64,000 bases of DNA from Eudromia elegans (GCA_003342815.1 PTEX01000032.1:2219665-2283664), one strand, 5' to 3'; shown: positions 35,961 through 47,744, counted from the stretch's first letter. A program made the numbers and translations. Notes: a model not told the origin generated them from the letters alone.

Positions 35961-36340
35961 AAAATCTGAAAGTGACTCAGATATTTCATAATGATGCCAT
36001 AGACGTACACACACACTTTCATGTTTTTTTAAACACCCACAGTTGAGTACTTACTGTATGACTTCTAATTTCTATCGCACAGTTGTTTTATCACTCCATT
36101 TAAAATCTCCCAAGGTGGTTTTGAAAAGAGGGGTTTTCTTTGACTGTCGGTACAACGCTGCCGAAGAGCAAGCAGGTGCTACTGTGCAGTGAGGATGCAA
36201 GCCACACGCTGGAGTAAAACACCTAGCATGAAGGTTTCTTAGGTCTCTGTAAAATATCCAGAAGTCAATTAACCTGCTTATAGCTTGTTGTACAAAAAGA
36301 CAAACCACTGTCTCGGAGAGAATGGAAGTTAATTTTCTCT
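35960..36340. other. Intergenic stretch
   Basis: No feature is recognised between two candidate regulatory blocks. A 116-codon minus-strand frame covering 36.07-36.42 kb shows no domain. Confidence 0.5.
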
Positions 36341-36605
36341 TCACTCTCAATGGCACGACAGCACTTGGGAAGTCGCTCTTATCAGAATAGGAAATGCCCA
36401 TTGGAATGATAAAATGTGCCATCAGATCATTGGCTCAGGTACCTGCCATATTTTATTCAAAGCATCGAGCCTGCTGGAGGTGGTTAAATCTCTCCAGATG
36501 GCTGTTTTAATTTAAAGCCTGCCTCGCTGTACGTAATGTAAATCAAGATAACGTAGGGAGCTTAACAGTTTGGGAGATCGCCATTGTAGGACATCCGATC
36601 ATGTC
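36340..36605. promoter_or_regulatory. Strong enhancer-like block
   Basis: Compact non-repetitive sequence with CTTATCAGAATAGGAAATG (GATA/ETS-like), GATAAAATGTG, CCATATTTTATTC, CTCCAGATGGCTG (E-box), TTTTAATTTAAAGC and CAAGATAACGTAGG words and scattered CpGs. The density of distinct known-type motifs is among the highest in the window. No reading frame. Confidence 0.45.
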
Positions 36606-37420
36606 AGGGGGGAAAATAACACAGGAAAAGAATGAGGAAAAAGGAAAAAAAAACTTGTGTCTGAAAGGAGTTCAAGATCTTGCTGATGACAAGCGAACAG
36701 AAGGGCACACAGAGGTGGACAGCAGAAAGTATGCTCCTAATCTTTTTCTCATTCCTTTTTTCATTAAAAATAGGATGCTAACACAGCCCTCTATTAAAGC
36801 AAAACACCCCTGCAATAGTAAAGCAGCTTAAACATGTTCCTTCAAGGGAAACAGTAATAGTGCCCAATCTTTTAAGCCTGTGTATGCCCTAACAACCTTC
36901 AAGACACTTGGCAGAAGCAATGGGGGTTGTTCTCCCTTTCTCGACCGTGTTGCTGTTAGAAGGGGGTGCAGCTGTAGGGCAAATCCTCCTTTATAATAAG
37001 GCATCATTCCAAAGCACTTGCCCTCCTGTTGTGTCCCCCAGGAACCAGGAAACATCCATTAGACAAGGAGAAGGAGTGCTGTCCTAAAGTGCAAAACTTC
37101 CTAAAGACACAGAGGAGAAAGAACATTTTTTTCCTTACCATGTGAAAGAGAACTGTGCTCCTCACCACCTTCTCTGGCTAAAATACTGAGGTCAAATAGG
37201 TACCTAGCTCATACCAAAAAAGGTAGCAATTATCTTTAGCTCTCCAAATAAGCATCAATCACAGCTTAATTAAGGCCACAGTATAAATGGGCAGAATATG
37301 ACTTTTCTACAGAGGAAAAGCTCGCATTGTGTATCGTTATTGCCTTTCCCTAGCATGTGCTTTGGTTTACATCCACACACAGGGACTCGGGGTGACAAAT
37401 AACATCATTACTGGGAAAGA
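36605..37420. other. Intergenic stretch
   Basis: Short frames only. No repeat or exon is recognised. Confidence 0.55.
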
Positions 37421-37720
37421 GTAAACAGCTCAGAGAGAATAATTTACATGATTTAATATAGCCTCGCATTTTGTTCATAGAATATCTATAAACAGGTTGT
37501 GATTTTCTTCCATCATTCAATAAAATTAACTTGGCAGTATATATACATTTACTTGTTTACATTCTTTTATTGTGAGGATCAGTTCTGCAGCACAATATCT
37601 GAGACTTCAGCTGTCTTGGTCAGTTGGTCATTGAAAGAATATTATTTCTATTCCCTCTTTAGTTGGACTCATTGAATTTGAGAATTTAATCATTTCTATG
37701 CAAGGTTTGTTCAGCTATCA
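37420..37720. promoter_or_regulatory. AT-rich enhancer-like block
   Basis: Contains ATTTACATGATTTAATATAG, TATCTATAAACAGG (forkhead-like TAAACA), CATTCAATAAAATTAAC and ACTTGTTTACATTC (forkhead-like TGTTTAC). Candidate only. Confidence 0.3.
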
Positions 37721-38860
37721 GTTTAGTTCCAGTCCTTTCTAGAACACGTGTGTGGTTCCATAACTGAAATATTTATGAAGACAACAATAAAACTCTATGA
37801 TTTTGAATTTCACAATGTTCTGGATATATGGTATGGATTGATGACCATAATAGTCAGAACAATTAAAAAGTAGAAAGTTAATTGCTGCATATAGCAGTAC
37901 CGTGAATATGGAAAGGAGCTGGTGCCTCCGACATGCAGACTCCTCTTCCCTGGCTAAATGGGATAAAATGGGGCTTTGCTGTGGGGAGAAAAAAATCAAT
38001 GTCTTCCTCATAAAGAATTATTCTGTCAATCACTGAAAAACACAGCCAGGTATCACAGGAAAAAGAAAGATATTCTAAATGACTCTCTAGTGACTAATAC
38101 AAAAAGTATTTTTTTTCCCTCAGACATCTCTGACACTTCTGCCTGATTTTTAGAACTTAGTTATGGAATTATTTCTCTGATATTTCTCACATCTCTCAAT
38201 TTTGCGGGGAATCCAGCATCAGAGTCATGGAGGGAGTTTCCCCAGTTATTCCAGGTTCTCTCAGGAAGAAGCCAGTTGCAGAAGACTGGTTAGAACTGCA
38301 AACACCGTGCAAAGACGATCTCCTGTTTTGTCAACCCCTCAGAAACGTTACGAGAAGCTCCTCTGCAAAACCCACCATGCTCGTTCCTGTCACTGCTTCA
38401 GATCCTTGAATAAGTGGTAGTAGGAGAAACGGGGAGAGAAAACAGACTCCACGCTGCTGATGGCATTAAGCTTCAGAGATTAGTTAGCGTTTATCTCAGC
38501 ACAGATGGTGCTAGGTCCCTAGAGGACACGTGGACCTTGGTGCAGCTAAGTGATGTGTAAACACAGAGAAGAGATGGTGGCTGTTGCACTGGGCCTACAG
38601 TCTTGGCACTATCTTTCAGTGCAATTACTATCTTTACTACATATCATAGCAGTCCTTTTGCAGTTTAAAGCATTACTCTGTGTGAACTAGAAACAATCAG
38701 GACTTCCTTACATGTAGAGAAAACAGAGGTCTTAGTATGGTGATTATTTGATGACTATTATTTTTAGTTATTTATTATTTTTATTATTATTACCATTTCA
38801 CTATATTGAAATGGCCAGCCCTGTCCTCCTCACTCCCTCCCTTGAGTTATTTATATACAC
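37720..38860. other. Intergenic stretch with TTATT simple tract
   Basis: No gene. An ATT-rich simple tract lies at about 38.75-38.80 kb, just before the next CR1 fragment. Confidence 0.55.
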
Positions 38861-38970
38861 AGCCTCACTAGGCTGAGTAGAGGGGCAGAATCTCCTCCCT
38901 CGAGCTGCTTAACGCACCCCAGGAGCCCATTGGCCTTCTTGGCCATGAGGGCACTGCTGCCTCACTGGGT
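38861..38970 (-). mobile_element. Short CR1 LINE fragment
   Basis: The plus strand reads GAGTAGAGGGGCAGAATC, CTCCCTCGAGCTGCT, then CCCATTGGCCTTCTTGGC and GAGGGCAC in the exact order of the reverse complement of avian CR1 near the end of ORF2 (consensus AGTAGAGGGGGAGAATCACCTCCCTCG, then ACCATTGGCCTTCTTGGC). Only about 110 bp survive. It overlaps the same part of the element as the 5' end of the copy at 58.17-58.80 kb. Both ends are lost and it is non-functional. Confidence 0.85.
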
Positions 38971-39600
38971 GGATCTTGTGAACTGGAAAACTTCAGGTGG
39001 ATATTTGTGCCTGGATTACATCTACTCCATGCCAAATAGTGGGTGACCAGAGCTGGTGAACTTGCTGTGACCTTGGTCCCTCCTTTCCACTGAAATGGGA
39101 ACCTCCTTCAATGAGAGAGAAGGCTCCAAGTTTTCACCTCATTAGCCATTTTGGTGGAAAGCAGCTGTGTAAAGAGATGCATATGAAATGCAGGTGGAAA
39201 AGCTTTCAGTGTTATATGGCAATTTCTAACAGCATTCATCATGCATAAAAATTGCAGCTTCGAAATTGCTACCAAACGAAACAAAACAGAACATCTTTGA
39301 GTGCAGGTTTTTAATAGCCCACATTTGCAAAAAATGTTGGCAAGCTTTTTGAAAGCGGACAGTTTTGTTTAAGTCTCAGGCTTCTCTTTTGCCTCAGGTT
39401 CTTCTTCTATTGCTCTATTTCTATTCATCACCAATTTACTGATTTGCAGTCCCCAAAGAGATGCACATTCTCTTCTCTCTTCTCATTTGACTGCAATTTT
39501 GGCTACTCCTCAAACCAAAGCCTGTGTGTTCTCTACTCACAGATTTATTATTAAGTATAATCCAGGGGTTCTTGCATCCTGCCTTTTATTTTCCCAAGTC
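38971..39600. other. Intergenic stretch after CR1
   Basis: Sequence immediately downstream no longer matches CR1. No gene is recognised. Confidence 0.5.
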
Positions 39601-39860
39601 TACATTTGCAAAAGGACTAATAACGCCTGAGGTAGGCAGGAGTGGAATTTAGGTACCTATATACCACAGCCTAATTCCAAAAGTACCCAATGTAAAGCCT
39701 AGGTGGAGTCCCTAGATATCTAAATTTGCATTTCTAAGGTTCATAGACATTCAAATTGCCCGTGCAGAAGCTCTGCCCTACCAGAAGAGCGAAGGAAGTC
39801 AGCACCTAACCTGTTCTGGGTTAGGCCAAATCTCCCCAGGAGCCAGATTCACACACCCAA
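39600..39860. repeat. Possible old unidentified interspersed repeat
   Basis: Words such as GAATTTAGGTACCTATATACC, AAAGCCTAGGTGGAGTCCC, CTAGATATCTAAATTTGC and GGCCAAATCTCCCCAGG resemble the TTAGGCACCTAAAT-rich old DNA-transposon or MITE remnants seen in reptile genomes. I cannot define ends or target-site duplications, so this is only a suggestion. Confidence 0.2.
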
Positions 39861-40690
39861 ACCCAGCTTGGCATTTACTGATACACAAGTTCTGCACAAA
39901 CCATATGGAAACGGCAACATTCACTCAGCTGGGTGATGGAGCCCATATTTTGTATACTGTCTCTGCCTGGTCTCTTAAACATAATGTAGGAAATCTGGGC
40001 TTAAAGCCCCTCAGGAAAGGGAGTTTAAAACTTCCTTTCTCTTCTTGGAAATGTAACAGTGGCTCGGCTGGGTCCTGGGATTCTCCACTTTTAAAGTCGG
40101 AGATGCGCATTGTGCAGAAAAAGATCTCAATTTCCCTCTTCCAGGGGAGGAAAACTAGAGCATGCATTAGTCAGTCACCCTGAACTGGGGCAGCACTTTC
40201 AGTTCACACTCCCAAAATTGTTCAGACATTTTATGTCAGATTTTCTTTGGAGAGATTAGAGAAAAAAAAAGGTGATATGGTGGTTTGCTATCGCTTGAAG
40301 CACAGGGCTAAATGCTGTTACTTTGGGGAGCTAAGACAGGTTCTTTGCAGTTCCAGTTGAAGGTTGGCATTTGCTCAATGAGTTAGTGGTTGTGGACTCC
40401 CTCCTAAGGTGCCCATACAAAGCACACAACATACATAAAAGAGGTTAAGCTTTTAATTCAGAGCTACAGATTCCACTTGGAAAGTCAAACCCTTAAAACC
40501 TAGGTGCAATGATGACAAGCACACAAGAATGACTGCGCTTTGGAGCTAAGCTTCAGTACAGTTTCTTTTCCTCCTTCATCTGACTGAGCTTTTCAGTATT
40601 TTCAGTCTATATATTTCAAAGCAAAATTTAAATTCTCTCTTTCTAGTACACGGCACAAGACATACAAGATTCACACTTGAAAGCAACAAG
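39860..40690. other. Intergenic stretch
   Basis: Opposing frames at 39.9-40.18 kb are not convincing. No repeat or exon is recognised. Confidence 0.5.
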
Positions 40691-40931
40691 TCCTATCTGT
40701 ATATTACCAGACGGGCAGACACTTCTGGGTTCCTGGGTACACTTGCCAAGACTGAACAAAAACTGTGTTTTGAACAGATGCCTGATCTATATGTGGTGGA
40801 TCCTGGACTATACTGTGTGCATCCCAGCAGATGAGGCCAGATACAGCCAAGATATTCATTAGTGCTTCCTCTGAGAATATACATAAGATAGTAAATAGTC
40901 CTCTGACACAGCGATGAGTCCTAAGCATTCA

Positions 40932-41084
40932 ACCCACATATTTTAGGAGCTTGATGACAAGCTGGAAATGATCCAGAAACTGGTCTGCAAAGATTTCAAG
41001 ACTGCAGAACCCATCCTGCAGTTGGAGACTCACGATATTCAGGCTGTTTAGGGTTACCTCTAAGAAGATCAAAAGGTGATTTAG
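40932..41084 (-). other. Protein-like open segment, possible exon or pseudo-exon
   Basis: This minus-strand frame is open for 51 codons between stops and reads as a protein-like amphipathic stretch (for example LNSLNIVSLQLQDGF and DQFLDHFQLVIKLLKY). A pyrimidine-rich ATCTTCTTAG lies just inside its upstream edge and could be a splice acceptor. The plus strand of the same DNA is also open for 34 codons (40947-41048), follows an ATATTTTAG acceptor-like sequence and reads ELDDKLEMIQKLV onward. Because both strands look coding-like, the true strand, or whether either is real, is unresolved. No family is recognised. Confidence 0.25.
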
Positions 41085-41241
41085 TCATAGAAAGGAAGGA
41101 AGAGTATTAATTATGGCTTTTGGGGACAAGTGAGCAGAAAGAGGGCCTCAGTGGAAAAAGAAATTAGGTAAACACTCAGGATAATAGAGCAATATGACTA
41201 TACACCTACAGTCATTGTGACTTCTCCAGCACCTGAACTCT

Positions 41242-41787
41242 TTAGATATAGACTGTGTGTGCAGGATGTGCTCCAGGGCAAAAAGAGCAAGGACGGGACA
41301 CAACAGTGAACAGGGGCAGTTCTGTGACCTGACAGTGCTGGCATGTTAAGGTCATCAGAACGGTATGATCTTTTCTTAAGAACCTATGGACCATTTGTGA
41401 TGGATTCACAATTATTTGTACCACTAAGCAGAGTTTTTCCTGTCTTGGTCTCATTTTGAATCTTTTAATGAAACATATGATTTTCCATCTCATTCTCCAA
41501 GACTGTCTTTTTGGCAGGGATTGCAGGATTTTATCCTCTAGAGATGTCAGAAGGTTCTGTATTTTGTCAAACTGTGTGGTAAATAACTCAAACATTTACT
41601 TTCCTATTCCTTTGGCTGCTTCACAGATGGAGTGCAGGACCTTTTCTCCAAGTCGGTATATCATGTCCTGGATCTGTAAGACAGGACCAGGAACAATCCG
41701 AATGAGCTCTACGGCACTACACAGGGCATGATTTTGATGATTAAGCCTGGGAAAGTCATTAGTGGCTGCACACAGGCAGTGTGGTGG
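41242..41787 (-). pseudogene. Decayed coding-like sequence, family unknown
   Basis: The minus-strand frame is open from 41787 to 41242 except for one TAA at 41596-41598. Before the stop it reads protein-like (VLQIQDMIYRLGEKVLHSI, then CEAAKGIGK) and after it continues with a coiled-coil-like segment (FELFTTQFDKIQNLLTSLED, then KILQSL). Past an A5 run (41508-41512 on the complementary strand) the better-looking frame is shifted by one base (TVLENEMENHMFH, a stop, then KIQNETKTGKTLLSGTNN). A stop, a second stop and a frameshift at a homopolymer suggest a dead gene, a retrocopy or a transposon protein. Alternatively AAAGTAAAT at 41.60 kb could be a splice donor. I cannot name the parent protein, and a chance open frame is possible. 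Confidence 0.35.
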
Positions 41788-42810
41788 TCAAACAGACACC
41801 AAGTACTCTTCCCTCCTGTGCTGCCTGTATCTCTAGCACAGACAGGATGTCATCCCTTTAGACAGTTCAGTTAGCTATCGCCTCTGGCCACTTTCATCAC
41901 CACTCTTCTCGTGTGATACCTGTCACTTCTGTTAGCTAATTGCACTAGCATGGCTCTTATATGATGTAGACCATACACACAAACAAAGCACTACAGCAGC
42001 AATGAAGAGGAAGACCGCAGGTGACATAAGAGAAGATGGAAATATGCAACGAAACATAGATCATGTGTCCACAAAATTTCCATTCTGAAGCCACAACAGC
42101 AAGTATCAATAGGTCAGTTCCTGAGCAAGAACCATTGTACTTTCAAATGACTCTGCAAAGTAGTAATGAAAAGAAAATTTCATTTATTTCAATTAAGGAG
42201 GTCTATGAGTCATTACTTATAAGGTTTGCTAGAAACCATAAGAGCGACTGACTGCCTCGATGCCACTATACACATTTTTGAACTCCAGCTGAGCCACAGA
42301 AGCAGAGGGTTATGAAAAGCTACCTGACTGATGTGTTGAGCTCCTGGATTTCTACCACACTAGGACTGAGTGATCTTACAGCTTAGTAATGACAGGAATG
42401 ATTACCTCTCAGGATGGATGTAATGCTACATTTCAGGGCTTAGGTGCATAACTGCTTTCCTCTTATTATATCTCCCTTTTGTACTCGCTCTATGCTAGTC
42501 AATGGCACTGTAATTTCCCAAGCAACTCCTGCTTTCATAAGGAGCCCTCCTAATGACTCTGCCTTGCCTCATTTTCTCCTCAACAAAATGAATAGCTCCC
42601 ATGCCCTAAGCAAAGCCTGTTTTTATTTTCACTCCTTGATTCTTGTGCTTGCTGTGAAGGACCTTAAGGATCTAGCTGTTTTCAAAAGTTAATAAAGTCA
42701 GTGCTGGGCAAAGCTCCACAGCCTCTGCTTGGGCCGCTGCAATGCCCCAGCTACCCAGGGGGACATTAGACTCTGGGCTACGCTGACTACATTCTACAGC
42801 TCCACCAACC
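41788..42810. other. Intergenic stretch flanking the coding-like segment
   Basis: Upstream on the minus strand the frame is broken by several stops, although short pieces (for example SHEKSGDESGQRR near 41.9 kb) still look protein-like. Otherwise nothing is recognised. Confidence 0.35.
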
Positions 42811-42813
42811 TAC

Positions 42814-42912
42814 CGGAGCATTACTGGGAAGAACCAGCCAGCAAAAGGGGGGTCCTTTGCCTAACTGCAGCACCTTGTGGTAGCTGAAGGAGAACATCAG
42901 GCACGTTGATTC
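42814..42912 (-). other. Candidate 99-nt exon
   Basis: On the minus strand CACCTCCCTCTCTCATGCAG is a textbook splice acceptor with a long pyrimidine tract. It is followed by 99 nt (33 codons) open in phase 0 and then G|GTAGGT as a usable donor. The encoded stretch (starting ESTCLMFSFSYHKVLQL) is not recognised. A second frame through the same DNA is open as a 69-codon ORF. Isolated exon-like signals occur by chance in 64 kb, so this is weak unless linked to the protein-like segments at 40.9-41.8 kb. Confidence 0.2.
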
Positions 42913-44529
42913 CTGCATGAGAGAGGGAGGTGCTCATGTGCCAGCGGAGCTGTTCACATGGTGTAATGTCAGCCCTACAGGGCAGCAACCTCAGCGAGGA
43001 GGATGGAACTATCAGATGGAGCATATCCACATCCTCTGCCTCATGTTACCCCAGAGCTTGTAAGCTGAGGCAGATAAACTATGGAGTACAAACAGCATCA
43101 TGTGCATGAGAGCTGCAGCCATCTCAGTGCTGGATCAGTCAGCTGACATAAAACACCCCAGCATAAAACACTCAGTCATACTCTAACACCCAATATTTCA
43201 AATATATTAATATCATCTCCTCCTTTTCTTGTTAATTATTTTAAACGTTGTCTCTGACACTTCAGAAAGTAATTCCCATGCTGGTCCTCCACAGCATTTA
43301 TTATTTATCATTTATCAGATAATATGTAGCATTATATCTACAAGCACTGACAGATCTCTTCGTACCAAGCCGGCTTACCCTGCTTTGGTGGGGTATGCAA
43401 GATTTATTCCTCAAGCCACTTGTTATACAAGACAGGTATTGAAAAGCAGTCGACATTCCTGGATACATTTATGATTATGAGGGAAATCCTCCAAGTCACA
43501 AAAGTCAGGCAGTGGAAATCAAGCACTTTACTCACTGTTGCATCTTCAAAAATACCCTCTCCTGTATTTTATGGCACTTCATTATTCTTCCTCTGCAGTG
43601 AAAACCCAATGACTGTGATAGCTGCTATTCTCTTTCCCCCCACACTTCCACTAACTGATAATTCCTTCCAGCACATATGATATTCAAAAGGCTCCTGTCT
43701 GCTTTGTATTTACCAGCTTTTTTTCTTTTTCAAACACACACCCAAAGCAAGACACCGGCAGTATACATGACACCCGCACCCTCATTTCTGCATTCACTCC
43801 ATGCAGAACATATTCATACTCACGGCACAATATCCCTTTCAATCACTCTGAACATAATATCTTTAAAGGACTGATTAAGTAGTTGCCCCTATCAATGTAA
43901 CTACTGCCTGCTAAGTGTGCTGTTAAATCAGCAGCTCATCAAATGGTCTGATGCAGGGATGTAACAAGTTTCTGATGGAGTTGTGCTCCTTCAAAGAACA
44001 AGCATTTTTTCATCACCCTCTTAGTCACCTAATTTGACTGAGATCTAAGATCCTAATGCATCAATCTTGTTAATTCTCTTGCCAGTACACGAGAAATTGA
44101 AGCAATAAACCACAACCTGTTTGTAGTGGTGTTAACATTATTATGTAGTACACCAGCTGACAGGAGCACTGCTTTTCCATTAAACGTCAGCCAATCCAAT
44201 GAGCCTATAGCTCTTGGGAGCGCCTATCTTGTCCTGTCTTTTTTCTTTTCGTCTTCTTTCTGAATCTCTGATGACTGACCCAGAGTGCTGACCCTAATTT
44301 ACTCTCATGAGTATGGGTTTTTGCACGGTAAAATGCCATCTCCTCTCCTTTCTGTTGCACTTTCTTTTTGAGTGATGGCATCACTTCCCTATCACTAATG
44401 TCAAGATTCCATTTCAAACCAGGGGCTATTAAACACACCAGTAAAAATGATTTTTTTTTTCCTAATGGGATTAAAGATTTTTTCCCTCTAATTACCTCCT
44501 CTAAATGGCTAAATTATTTTTGCTTATAT

Positions 44530-44536
<7 letters not shown>
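42913..44536. other. Intergenic stretch
   Basis: No gene or repeat family is recognised. There are short frames only, and a T run near 44.45 kb. Confidence 0.55.

Positions 44537-44564
<28 letters not shown>
44537..44564 (+). repeat. A28 homopolymer
   Basis: Twenty-eight consecutive A follow a TATATATATTTT stretch. No retrocopy body, target-site duplication or polyadenylation signal was identified upstream, so it is listed as a simple repeat, not a retrogene tail. The minus-strand open frames that start here are artefacts encoding phenylalanine runs. Confidence 0.9.
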
Positions 44565-44568
<4 letters not shown>

Positions 44569-45540
44569 AACAGTATGTGTTTCAAAATGCGAGCCCAAAG
44601 GCTGAATTTTGGCAAAGTCATAGATACAACTACACATATAAAACAGCATCTGATAATATGCAGTGCTGAGGAAGTGTAAGCACCATTGGTAACAGCTCGC
44701 CCTTGACAAACTAGCTCCATCATCAAGAAAGAAGTTCGAACTCAAAATGGGACCCAAAAGCTAGCGTGAGTGCAATGCCTTGTAAATGCCTCAGTGAAAA
44801 GTATACAGAATGAAAACCGTAGGACAGGATTTTAATGGCAGCTTCGTCTGACTAAAGGCGACAGCACCGCAGCCCGTGGGAGTCATGCTGGTGCTTATTC
44901 ATGGGAAAAGGGAGACAGAAGCTTCGGAGATCGCTAGCCTTATGTTTGGGGCAAACACTGGGTAGTTTCTTCCCTTCCGCAACCCAGTTTTCCCATCCTT
45001 AATTACAGTGCACTGCTTCCTCCAAGGAGAGGAAAAAACCTACAGCCTCCTGCATTTGCCAGAACATGCGTATTCCCCGTTGGTGGTTGTTAGAGATACC
45101 CTACTAGTATATAACTTTCCATGTGAGGGCTGCCATGGTAACACAATTTACTGTATACCAGGGTTAATATGTGCATAGACACAGAATAATGTGCAGACAC
45201 ACAAATTACCGCTTCCCTATGGACTGCTTCTTCTGGCACTGATTTTGTTGCTGTTGTTGGACACATGCTTTATACATTAAAACAGGAAAAAAAAAAAAGC
45301 CTCTTTGCATTTGATCTTGTATTCTGAATGCCAGGATGTATAACAGAAATGTGTTCTTTACAGTTAGAGGGGGAAGAGATTGCAAAACTGCAAATAAATT
45401 TATGCTCATGAAAATGCTCTGTGCAAGCAAAGTAAATTCGGAACTGATCGCTACGAATTTTTGCATTTGGCAAACGATCAGGCAACTGTTTGTTAAAGAT
45501 ACAGTCCACTCATAACGGCAAAAAGTTTCTTATTCTAAAT
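44565..45540. other. Intergenic stretch
   Basis: No gene is recognised. An A12 run lies near 45.29 kb. Overlapping minus-strand frames at 45.2-45.5 kb are not convincing. Confidence 0.55.
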
Positions 45541-45960
45541 AAAGTAGCATTTTGAAAAATAAATGAAGGAGGCAAAATAAAAGCTTTGCAAAATAGCAAT
45601 GGGATTTCCTACTCTGCAGCTGTGTGCTATTACCAGCTATAGTATATCACTCAAATGCTGCTTTTAAAGGGGTAACTGTCAGCCTACGGGGATTAAGATT
45701 GAGAATTTGCTATTCATCATCTTTATTTGGAAGCCTGGTAGCTTGCCTGCCCAAATTAAATACTTTCTCTATCACAAGTATACTTTTCAATTAGTTAGAA
45801 ACATGGACTGCATTTGATTCCAATAAATAAACAAATTATAAACTCTTGAATCTTTATTAATTTAAATCAACAGTTTAAAAATCAGTCTTGCAAAGTACAT
45901 GGCTCTTTTTGAGATATCTTTATGTAATTATGCCAACCTACTTCTCCAGTTCTCAGATTC
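45540..45960. promoter_or_regulatory. Enhancer-like AT-rich block
   Basis: Single-copy sequence with CATTTTGAAAAATAAATG, TTTGCAAAATAGCAATG, CTTTTCAATTAGTTAGAAAC, CCAATAAATAAAC and CTTTATTAATTTAAATC words; no reading frame. Candidate conserved non-coding element by texture. Confidence 0.35.
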
Positions 45961-47040
45961 TTGAACATTAACTCAATTGCTTCAGATATAGCGTACTTCG
46001 TGCCGGCTGCCAGCATCAAGCTCCATTACGATTATGGCACAGCAATTTTGCTAAGGGTCACACTGAAAGCAGGATCAGGCCCATGTTTCCACCCTCTGCT
46101 CTTGTTTAATGAATATTATTTTGTGATTAAGAGGAAAAATATTTCTTTTTTCTGACAAAAAGGCCCACGGCTGTTTGCACAACCAGATTTGCAACCAGAG
46201 TAAGTTGGAACTATTGCAGTTTTCAGCACTGTTTATATCATCTAAGCACCCCAATAGAGCAATATAATATAAATTTTTGTAATTTTTAAGCAAGTGAAGA
46301 AATTACTTCTATCACAAGTTAGTTGCCCCATGCACACACAGCAAAATAGAAATAGAGAGGCAGCTGAAGTTAAAAATGGGAGTTTGTTGGGTACGTTACA
46401 GCAATCGGCGCAGTCACTCTTGTGGCTTGGCTGTCCACGTTCTCATGCATTTAAAACAAAAGTTTGGCTGACCTCTGTATGTGCATATGGGTACACACGC
46501 TGACACTCATTTACATAGGTACACAGGTGAGTTTACACATCTGTACGTATTTTGCAGGTGAAAATCAGGTCTTGGACTCCGGTTCAGGCACATTATGCAC
46601 CACATACACTAGAACCCAAGATGCCTCCTTAGCACATTAAGCTTGAGAAGATACAGATACCAGCTCTGGAGAATGAGATGGAGGCCAAGCCGGTGCCAGG
46701 AACCTCTGGAAATTTTGGTTTGCCAAGTTTTCATGGGCGTTACAAGAGCAGGAAGATTTTCAAGAGTGAAGGACAGCACAGCACAGCACATCATGGTGCC
46801 CTTCGGCAGGCAAGTCCCTCAGAAAGGCATGTTAATTCAGGTTCAGTGTCATGCTGGCACCAGCTACACGGTCTTCCTGACAGATAATCCCTAGAGGATA
46901 AACACCTTTCCCTTACAGTGGGATTCAGTGTTTCTGGAAACCTCACTCATAATTTGTACCTCAGGAGCATATAGGCCTCCTTCTACCCCTGTGGCTTGAC
47001 AACAGTTCTTTAAAATACCTCTGTAAAGCTTATTTAAATA
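45960..47040. other. Intergenic stretch
   Basis: Short overlapping frames only. ACAGCACAGCACAGCAC-type triplet-like tract at about 46.78 kb. No gene is recognised. Confidence 0.55.
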
Positions 47041-47072
47041 TATATATAAATATATATACACACACACATGTA
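47035..47072. repeat. (TA)n/(CA)n compound microsatellite
   Basis: Two TATATATA tracts run into ACACACACACATGTA. The last 23 bp (47050-47072) alternate purine and pyrimidine. It is polymorphism-prone and has some Z-DNA potential. Confidence 0.9.
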
Positions 47073-47740
47073 ATAATAGAAGGCTCTGACTATTCCAGTT
47101 CCCAGGCTCCTAAGGAGATGGGGGCCTCTGTGTTTTCAGTGCTGGATTCTCCATTAAAGCCGTCAACACGGAAAGCCTGAACTCTGGTTAATGAAACATA
47201 ACCGTGCAAGTGGAGGCTTTGGGTTATCGGCGCAAAGGAAAGTAGAAATAAATCCAGATAAAACGAGTGAAGTGCTGTATCGCAGGGCTTGCCTCCACAC
47301 TAAATGACTAAAACAGCAAGGACTAACCCCATGGCAGGTTATTCGTCCTCGAGACAGAAAAGGAGCAGTGGGGTGAGGCATGAAGGGCTCCGCCAGCATG
47401 GGCCCTGTGCAGGGCGCCCTCCACCACGTCAATAGTCCAGACTCAGCCATACCCGAGTCTGTAACTGGTGGTGGCTCAGTAACCCAGCTGGTCTATAAAC
47501 ACCACAGAGAAAGCGGTCATTCTGTTTGGCACTACTGAGAAATACTACGGTGGCTTCGATCCATTGACCGCAAACCAGCAATAAGCACTGAAAAGCAGCC
47601 GCCTTCCCTCTTCACCTCACAGGAGAAATACGGCCAGGTCTTTTTCAAACAAACAAACAGATTAAAAAAAAAAAAAAAAAGCCCATAGTTCCGCACCAAA
47701 ATCCTGCATTGGCCTGATCTGGCATTCCTTAATGTTTCCA
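47073..47740. other. Intergenic stretch with an A17 run
   Basis: No gene is recognised. An AAAC-repeat (about 47.646-47.659 kb) precedes a 17-A homopolymer at 47664-47680. Confidence 0.6.
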
Positions 47741-47744
47741 GCAG

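Noticed and set aside
44537..44564. A28 tract as the tail of a retrocopied gene
   Set aside because: No gene-like body, AATAAA signal at the right distance or target-site duplication was found upstream.
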